Assembly: GCA_006227085.1 (NCBI GenBank)
Contig: SBFY01000187.1
Location: forward strand, 1-29,222
Reading direction: 5' to 3'
DNA: 29,222 nt
Source of the DNA: Gammaproteobacteria bacterium
GTDB taxonomy: Bacteria > Pseudomonadota > Gammaproteobacteria > Pseudomonadales > M0112
In this document: positions 24,549 through 29,222 of the stretch, piece after piece
Numbering within the stretch: the stretch's first letter is position 1
Layout of the letters: every line of letters starts with the position of its first letter
The notes under the pieces: generated by a model
The model's database searches: none
The model's input: only the letters and a program-made list of their open reading frames with translations
What the model was told of the DNA's origin: nothing
Translations under genes and position numbers: made by a program

Positions 24549-25581
24549 TTTGCGCTGGTTTCATGGGTATCCACGGGCATCGGGCCAGCTGGTATGCCAG
24601 GCGCGTTTGCGTGCCATGCCCGCCGATTTTGTCGTGGATGAGTGTATGGACGTACCGCTCACGGGTGATGGCGAACATGTCTGGGTGCAGGTCGAAAAAA
24701 CATCCCTGAATACCCGTGACGTGGCGGATGCCCTGGCCCGTTTTGCCGGTATCAAGCCAGCATCGGTTGGGTATTCCGGTCTCAAGGACAAGGTCGCGGT
24801 GTGCCGGCAATGGTTCAGCGTGCCGGTGCCTGTGTTGTCATCGGTGGACTTCAAGGCCATGGTCTTGCCGGGCTGTGTGGTACTCCAGCAGCAGCGTCAC
24901 CAGCGTAAGCTGCGCACCGGTGCGCATACGGCTAACCACTTCATGATTCGCTTGCGGGATGTTGTGGGCAAACCGGGCATGATTGACGCACGCCTGGACT
25001 GGATTCGCCGGCAGGGTGTGCCCAATGCCTTTGGTGAACAACGCTTCGGGTATGCCCGCAACAACATCACGCGACTATTGGCGTGGCAACACCAGCGGTC
25101 ACGTAAACCCTCCCGTCATGTCTTCGGCTTGTGGTTATCCGCTGCCCGCAGCTTCCTGTTCAATGAAATCCTGTACCGGCGGGTGATGGATGGTTCATGG
25201 TGTTTGCCCCAGGTGGGCGATGTGATGATGCTGGCCGGGACGCATTCGGTTTTTCCTGTGGAGGCTGTGGACGATGTGCTGCTGCAGCGCGTCCAGGAAG
25301 CCGATGTGCATGTTTCTGCACCGTTATGGGGAGAAGGTGGCATGGTTGCCTCGGGCGTTGTGGCGGCGCTGGAAGCGGAAGTGGTGAAGCCCTATCATGA
25401 GCTGGTCGATGTGATCGGCCAGCAGCGAGTCGAGATGCATCGCAGGGCCTTGCGGGTGTGTGTGCCTGACCTGCAATGGCAGTGGGAATCCAATCGTACC
25501 CTCTGCCTGTCGTTGACCTTGCCGCCGGGCGCTTTTGCCACGGCGGTATTACATGAATGTGGCGTGATGGTGGAGCGGTAA
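24538..25581 (+). CDS. truD: tRNA pseudouridine(13) synthase
   Basis: TruD makes pseudouridine at position 13 of tRNA-Glu and related tRNAs. The 347-residue product (E. coli 349) has the family features in order: DFVVDE near the N terminus, HVWVQVEKTSLNTRDVADALAR, catalytic Asp84 in GYSGLKDKVAVCRQWFSV, RKLRTGAHTANHFMIRLRDV, VPNAFGEQRFGYARNNITRL and SAARSFLFNEILYRRV. It ends with a phenylalanine/leucine-rich LPPGAFATAVLHECG. ATG 24538 lies inside the end of ispF and has little ribosome site of its own. In many relatives surE follows; here pcm begins five bases after the stop. Confidence 0.97.
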   Translation: MNPDLRWFHGYPRASGQLVCQARLRAMPADFVVDECMDVPLTGDGEHVWVQVEKTSLNTRDVADALARFAGIKPASVGYSGLKDKVAVCRQWFSVPVPVLSSVDFKAMVLPGCVVLQQQRHQRKLRTGAHTANHFMIRLRDVVGKPGMIDARLDWIRRQGVPNAFGEQRFGYARNNITRLLAWQHQRSRKPSRHVFGLWLSAARSFLFNEILYRRVMDGSWCLPQVGDVMMLAGTHSVFPVEAVDDVLLQRVQEADVHVSAPLWGEGGMVASGVVAALEAEVVKPYHELVDVIGQQRVEMHRRALRVCVPDLQWQWESNRTLCLSLTLPPGAFATAVLHECGVMVER

Positions 25582-25586
25582 AGCAG

Positions 25587-26261
25587 ATGTCACGGGATGA
25601 CCTCAATCAAGGCGGTATTGGTGTGAACTCCCAGCGCGCCCGCGACCGGTTGCTGGAGCGGTTGTTCGAGAAAGGCATTCGCAATCATGCGGTGCTGGAA
25701 GCCTTGGGCAGTGTCCCGCGGCACTTGTTTGTGGATGAGGCACTGGGTTACCGGGCCTATGAAGATACCGCATTGCCGATCAGCTATAACCAGACCATCA
25801 GCCAGCCTTACATCGTGGCGCGCATGACCGAGTTATTGCTTGGCGGGCGGCCGACGCTGGATCGTGTGCTGGAGGTGGGAACCGGCTGTGGTTACCAGAC
25901 GGCTGTGCTGGCAGGCTTGGTAAAGCGCGTGTATACCGTTGAACGCATCCTGCCATTGCTCGAGAAAGCACAGCAGCGATTCAAGTCGCTCAAGCTGCTG
26001 AATGTCTTTTCCAAACATGCTGATGGCATTATGGGCTGGCCAGGGAAGGGCCCTTTTGATGGCATTATCGTCACCGCCTCTCCCAGTGAGGTGCCGAAGG
26101 AATTATTGGCGCAGCTCGCGGATGGTGCCCGGCTGGTCATCCCGGTCGGTGATGAAGGAGGGCAAGTGTTGCGTGTGATCCAGCGCCAGGGTGATGAGTT
26201 CATCAGCACTGATCGTGAAGCCGTGATGTTTGTGCCGTTATTGTCAGGAACTGTCCAATAG
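25587..26261 (+). CDS. pcm: Protein-L-isoaspartate O-methyltransferase
   Basis: Pcm methylates L-isoaspartyl residues in aged proteins with SAM, starting their repair. The 224-residue product includes SQRARDRLLERLFEKGI, VPRHLFVDEAL, AYEDTALPISYNQTISQPYIVARMTELL, the SAM-binding VLEVGTGCGYQTAVLA, YTVERI, FDGIIVTASPSEVP and ARLVIPVGDEGG. ATG 25587 keeps the GGIG extension that I recall from other gammaproteobacterial Pcm proteins. GTG 25623, preceded by AAGGCGG at 25609-25615, is a plausible shorter start. It lies directly after truD and nine bases before the DUF368 gene. The usual partner surE is not present. Confidence 0.96.
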   Translation: MSRDDLNQGGIGVNSQRARDRLLERLFEKGIRNHAVLEALGSVPRHLFVDEALGYRAYEDTALPISYNQTISQPYIVARMTELLLGGRPTLDRVLEVGTGCGYQTAVLAGLVKRVYTVERILPLLEKAQQRFKSLKLLNVFSKHADGIMGWPGKGPFDGIIVTASPSEVPKELLAQLADGARLVIPVGDEGGQVLRVIQRQGDEFISTDREAVMFVPLLSGTVQ

Positions 26262-26270
26262 GGATTTGCA

Positions 26271-27215
26271 ATGAAACGTAACCGGCTGCAATACGTGTTG
26301 TTGTATTTCAAAGGCATGACTATGGGCGCAGCAGATGTTGTGCCAGGGGTTTCTGGTGGCACCATCGCATTTGTCAGTGGTATTTACGAAGAGCTTATCC
26401 ATTCCTTGCGATCACTGGATCACCGGGCTGTGAAGGTCCTCTTCAAGGAGGGGCCGGCTGCGGCCTGGTCAGCCATCAATGGCAACTTCCTGACAGTATT
26501 GGTATCGGGAATATTGACCAGTATTGTCCTGTTGTCCCGGTTGGTGAAATATCTTCTGGAGAATCATCCTTTGCCGCTATGGTCATTCTTTTTTGGCCTG
26601 ATCCTCATGTCCGCACTGATGATTTATCGCGAGGCCAAGGATCGCCACTTTACCCATCATGTGTTGTTATGCATCGGTGCTGTGATTGCGGTGGTGATTA
26701 CCTGGATTCGGCCCGTGGAGGTTGAGCCTAACCTGTGGCTGTATTTTGCATCGGCGGCATTGGCAATCTGTGCGATGATCCTGCCCGGCATTTCAGGCAG
26801 CTTTATCCTGTTGCTGATCGGCATGTATCCACACGTCATCAATGCCATCAGCCACCTGGATTTCCCGGTGCTGATCGTTTTTGCCGCAGGTTGTGGCATA
26901 GGATTGATGGCATTTTCCCATGTGCTTTCATGGTTGTTGCGTCGTTGGCACGATGCAATGTTGTTGTTCATGACCGGGTTCCTGGTCGGGTCCCTCAGCA
27001 TGGTATGGCCATGGAAGCAGGTAGTTGAAACATATGTGGATCGCCACGGTGTGACCAAGCCATTGATGCAATCCAATGTATGGCCATGGCAATATGCTGA
27101 AGTGAATGGTTCGCCCGATTACCTTCTGCTGTGCCTGGTAATGATGGTGGTCGGTGTGCTCTTGATGCCGCTGTTGCAGGTATGGGCGCGTCGGCTGCAG
27201 CAGTCGATCGCGTGA
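26271..27215 (+). CDS. DUF368 membrane protein, likely polyprenyl-phosphate (C55-P) transporter of the PopT type
   Basis: The 314-residue protein is highly hydrophobic, with roughly eight or more membrane segments. It carries the DUF368 hallmark GMTMGAADVVPGVSGGTIAFVSGIYEELI near the N terminus (15-43). A related stretch, MILPGISGSFILLLIGMYPHVI, appears at about 169-190, so PG(V/I)SG occurs twice (25-29 and 172-176). The family has been reported to recycle undecaprenyl phosphate from the outer to the inner face of the cytoplasmic membrane (PopT). Function here is inferred from family membership. ATG 26271 has AGGGA six bases upstream. It sits between pcm and nlpD, where I recall some relatives carry a DedA-type gene (yqaA). 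Confidence 0.88.
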   Translation: MKRNRLQYVLLYFKGMTMGAADVVPGVSGGTIAFVSGIYEELIHSLRSLDHRAVKVLFKEGPAAAWSAINGNFLTVLVSGILTSIVLLSRLVKYLLENHPLPLWSFFFGLILMSALMIYREAKDRHFTHHVLLCIGAVIAVVITWIRPVEVEPNLWLYFASAALAICAMILPGISGSFILLLIGMYPHVINAISHLDFPVLIVFAAGCGIGLMAFSHVLSWLLRRWHDAMLLFMTGFLVGSLSMVWPWKQVVETYVDRHGVTKPLMQSNVWPWQYAEVNGSPDYLLLCLVMMVVGVLLMPLLQVWARRLQQSIA

Positions 27216-27219
27216 GGAA
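27215..27219 (+). promoter_or_regulatory. Ribosome binding site supporting the nlpD start
   Basis: AGGAA lies nine bases before ATG 27229, whereas ATG 27256 (in frame, nine codons later) has only a weak ACTGG upstream. This favours the longer start, although the shorter one would give a more compact lipoprotein signal. Confidence 0.5.
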
Positions 27220-27228
27220 TGCTTTGGG

Positions 27229-28140
27229 ATGACAGGTTCCCAGCCACTGGTCACCATGATTGGAAAGTACAGCAGTGTGCTGTTGCTTGCGCTGCTGCTT
27301 TGGGGGTGTGCGAGCAGCGGACCAGGCACCTATACCGTCCAGCGCGGTGATACCTTGTACTCTATCGCCCAACGACATGGCATGAATTATCGCGATCTCG
27401 CTGCTGCCAATGGCATCAAGTATCCCTACACACTCAAGCCAGGCCAACGCCTGCGTATCCCGATGGATAATCCGGGTTACCACACGGTCAAGCGCGGGGA
27501 AACGCTGTATTCGATTGCATGGGCGTATGGGCTTGATTACCGCCAGCTGGCTTCAGCGAACGGCATTGCCTATCCGTACACAATTCACCCAGGCCAGCGC
27601 CTGCGTTTGGTTGCCACCCCGGCATCTGCCAGTACGGCTTCGGGGAGTCGCCCGGTCACAACGGCGCCGAAGCCTGTCGCATCATCCACGACCAGACCTA
27701 CACCAACTGCCAAACCGGCCGCGCCGGCGCAAAAGCCAAAGCCGGCGGCACCCCCTATGCCAACCAACAAGGATCCCTGGTCATGGCCAGCGAATGGCAA
27801 GGTCATTGAAACCTTTTCAACCAGTGGGCGAGTGAACAAGGGCATTGATATTGCCGGGCAGAGGGGCCAGCCTGTGCAAAGCACCCGGTCAGGGAAAGTG
27901 GTTTATGCGGGAACGGGTATCGCGGGTTATGGGAACCTGATTATCGTCAAGCACGATGAAACCTACCTGAGTGCGTATGCCCACAACGATCGCATCCTGG
28001 TCAAGGAAGGGGATGCGGTTAAAGCGGGCCAGAAAATTGCAGAGATGGGCGATAGCGGTACGGATCGCGTGATGCTGCATTTTGAGATCCGCAAGGAAGG
28101 CAAGCCGGTTGACCCGGCTGGCTATCTGCCGCGTCGCTAA
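27229..28140 (+). CDS. nlpD: NlpD-type lipoprotein, LysM-LysM-degenerate LytM, amidase activator
   Basis: NlpD is an outer-membrane lipoprotein that activates the cell-separation amidase AmiC. The 303-residue product has a lipoprotein signal with lipobox LLWGC (Cys27). Two LysM peptidoglycan-binding domains (34-78 and 84-128) are near copies of each other. A Pro/Ala/Thr/Lys linker (about 129-180) leads to a C-terminal LytM/M23 domain. The metallopeptidase site is broken: NKGID has Asn203 for the zinc His, and Met282 replaces the first His of HxH, while Asp207, His252 and His284 remain. This is the pattern of E. coli NlpD, an activator rather than an enzyme. In E. coli the main rpoS promoter lies inside nlpD. 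Confidence 0.96.
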   Translation: MTGSQPLVTMIGKYSSVLLLALLLWGCASSGPGTYTVQRGDTLYSIAQRHGMNYRDLAAANGIKYPYTLKPGQRLRIPMDNPGYHTVKRGETLYSIAWAYGLDYRQLASANGIAYPYTIHPGQRLRLVATPASASTASGSRPVTTAPKPVASSTTRPTPTAKPAAPAQKPKPAAPPMPTNKDPWSWPANGKVIETFSTSGRVNKGIDIAGQRGQPVQSTRSGKVVYAGTGIAGYGNLIIVKHDETYLSAYAHNDRILVKEGDAVKAGQKIAEMGDSGTDRVMLHFEIRKEGKPVDPAGYLPRR

Positions 28141-28206
28141 TCCTGTGGACGACAGCGGTATTTTTCGAGTACAGTCAAACACATAAGGATAGCGGAGCAG
28201 CCGTTG

Positions 28207-29205
28207 ATGGGTGGTAAAGGCAAACAGCCGCAAGACATGGATGACGACATTGATTTGTCCGCTGGTATGGATGATACCGATACCAGTGATGAGTTTCCTG
28301 TCGATGAAGAAAGCGATAATCCCGACGATGATCAAGCCTTGGTGGCCATTGAGTCTGATGACCTGTACCAGGGAGGATTTGACGCTACCCAGATGTACCT
28401 CCGCGAAATCGGCTTCTCACCATTATTGACCGCTGAAGAAGAAGTGCATTTCGGGCGGCTTGTCCAAAAAGGTGATGAAGCCGCTCGCAAGCGCATGATC
28501 GAATCCAACCTCCGGTTGGTCGTGAAAATTGCCCGCCGTTATCTCAATCGCGGATTAAGCCTCCTTGACCTGATTGAAGAAGGCAACCTGGGTTTGATGC
28601 GGGCGGTGGAAAAGTTTGATCCGGAAAAAGGCTTCCGGTTTTCGACGTATGCGACCTGGTGGATTCGGCAGACCATTGAGCGTGGCATCATGAACCAGAC
28701 ACGCACAATCCGCCTGCCCATTCATATCGTCAAGGAGCTCAATGTCTATTTACGCGCTGCCCGAACATTGACCCAGCAATTGGATCATGAGCCCACGGCT
28801 GAAGAAATTGCCACTATGCTCGACAAGCCGGTGGAAGATGTGCAGCGCATGCTGAAGCTGAATGAGCGTGTTGTTTCCATGGATATTCCCATGGGCAATG
28901 ATGCCGACAAGCCCTTGGTGGATAGCATTGCTGACCAGGCGTCATCAGATCCGGCGGATTTGTTGCAGGACGAAAACATGAAAGCCTGCATCCTCTCCTG
29001 GATGGCGGAGCTGAATGAAAAGCAGCGTGAAGTGATCGCCCGGCGCTTTGGGCTCATGGGTCATGACAGCGCCACCCTTGAGGAAGTGGGGCGCGCGATA
29101 GGCCTGACGCGTGAACGTGTGCGCCAGATCCAGATTGAAGCCCTGAAGCGCTTGCGGGGCATCATGGAGCGGCAGGGGCTGAACCAGCACAACGTCTTCG
29201 ATTGA
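28207..29205 (+). CDS. rpoS: RNA polymerase sigma factor RpoS
   Basis: RpoS is the stationary-phase and general stress sigma factor. The 332-residue product (E. coli 330) has a strongly acidic N-terminal stretch (about 10-57) and region 1.2 from DATQMYLREIG. Region 2 has NLRLVVKIARRYLNRGLSLLDLIEEGNLGLMRAVEKFDPEKGFRFSTYATWWIRQ in order. Region 3 includes IRLPIHIVKELNVYLRAAR, and the region 4 helix-turn-helix is at 299-319 (LTRERVRQIQIEALKRLR). The VKELNVY segment and absence of a longer region 1 separate it from RpoD. ATG 28207 has GGAG nine bases upstream; TTG 28204 is less likely. The 66-base gap after nlpD shows no convincing promoter. Confidence 0.97.
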   Translation: MGGKGKQPQDMDDDIDLSAGMDDTDTSDEFPVDEESDNPDDDQALVAIESDDLYQGGFDATQMYLREIGFSPLLTAEEEVHFGRLVQKGDEAARKRMIESNLRLVVKIARRYLNRGLSLLDLIEEGNLGLMRAVEKFDPEKGFRFSTYATWWIRQTIERGIMNQTRTIRLPIHIVKELNVYLRAARTLTQQLDHEPTAEEIATMLDKPVEDVQRMLKLNERVVSMDIPMGNDADKPLVDSIADQASSDPADLLQDENMKACILSWMAELNEKQREVIARRFGLMGHDSATLEEVGRAIGLTRERVRQIQIEALKRLRGIMERQGLNQHNVFD

Positions 29206-29222
29206 GAAAAAAGCCTGCCTCC
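29206..29222 (+). other. Start of the region downstream of rpoS, cut by window edge
   Basis: The last bases are an A-rich run followed by GCCTGCCTCC. This could be the left arm of an intrinsic terminator, but the other arm is outside the window, so it cannot be called. Confidence 0.2.

Noticed and set aside
27835..28080. Loss of catalytic residues in the NlpD peptidase domain as gene decay
   Set aside because: The same degenerate site is normal in E. coli NlpD, where the domain activates an amidase.
28141..28206. Promoter for rpoS in the nlpD-rpoS gap
   Set aside because: TACAGT and CATAAG resemble -10 boxes but no -35 at suitable spacing was found. In E. coli the main promoter is inside nlpD, which I could not confirm here.

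Overview
The window is a conserved chromosomal block from a gammaproteobacterium. All 26 genes I can support lie on the + strand. Gene order (tsf-pyrH-frr-uppS-cdsA-dxr-rseP-bamA-skp-lpxD-fabZ-lpxA-lpxB-rnhB-dnaE-accA-tilS-pyrG-kdsA-eno-ftsB-ispD-ispF-truD-pcm-DUF368-nlpD-rpoS) is close to the order I recall for Pseudomonas and its relatives. Many protein motifs also look Pseudomonas-like, including those of FabZ, LpxA, UppS, KdsA and Pcm. The presence of rpoS, nlpD and a complete lipid A block fits a diderm gammaproteobacterium, probably near Pseudomonadales. By eye the base composition is moderately GC-rich. I cannot name the species.

Layout. Positions 1-435 hold the end of tsf, closed by a strong palindromic terminator. 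Positions 520-13216 hold a dense envelope and growth block: UMP kinase (pyrH), ribosome recycling (frr), undecaprenyl-PP synthesis (uppS), CDP-diacylglycerol synthesis (cdsA), the first committed MEP-pathway step (dxr), the site-2 protease (rseP), the outer-membrane assembly core (bamA), the periplasmic chaperone (skp), four consecutive lipid A/fatty acid enzymes (lpxD-fabZ-lpxA-lpxB) and RNase HII (rnhB). Most junctions there overlap or are separated by fewer than 35 bases. Positions 13286-23024 hold replication and metabolism genes: dnaE, accA, tilS, pyrG, kdsA and eno. Positions 23081-29205 hold ftsB-ispD-ispF-truD-pcm, a DUF368 membrane protein, nlpD and rpoS.

How the genes connect. Dxr, IspD and IspF make isoprenoid precursor and UppS makes the C55 carrier lipid. 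The DUF368 protein belongs to a family recently linked to returning C55-P across the inner membrane. AccA and FabZ supply fatty acids, LpxA, LpxD and LpxB build lipid A, and KdsA makes Kdo for the inner core. BamA and Skp assemble outer-membrane proteins, RseP is the envelope-stress protease, and FtsB and NlpD act in division. Most of the window therefore serves building the cell envelope.

No intergenic stretch exceeds about 100 bases, and I see no mobile element, CRISPR array, tRNA, rRNA or sign of recent transfer. I found no clearly new multi-gene system. The points most worth a second look are the DUF368 gene between pcm and nlpD, the lack of surE between truD and pcm, a methionine at the acyl-chain ruler position of LpxA, substitutions in conserved AccA motifs, an enlarged BamA surface loop, and two unexplained intergenic stem-loops.
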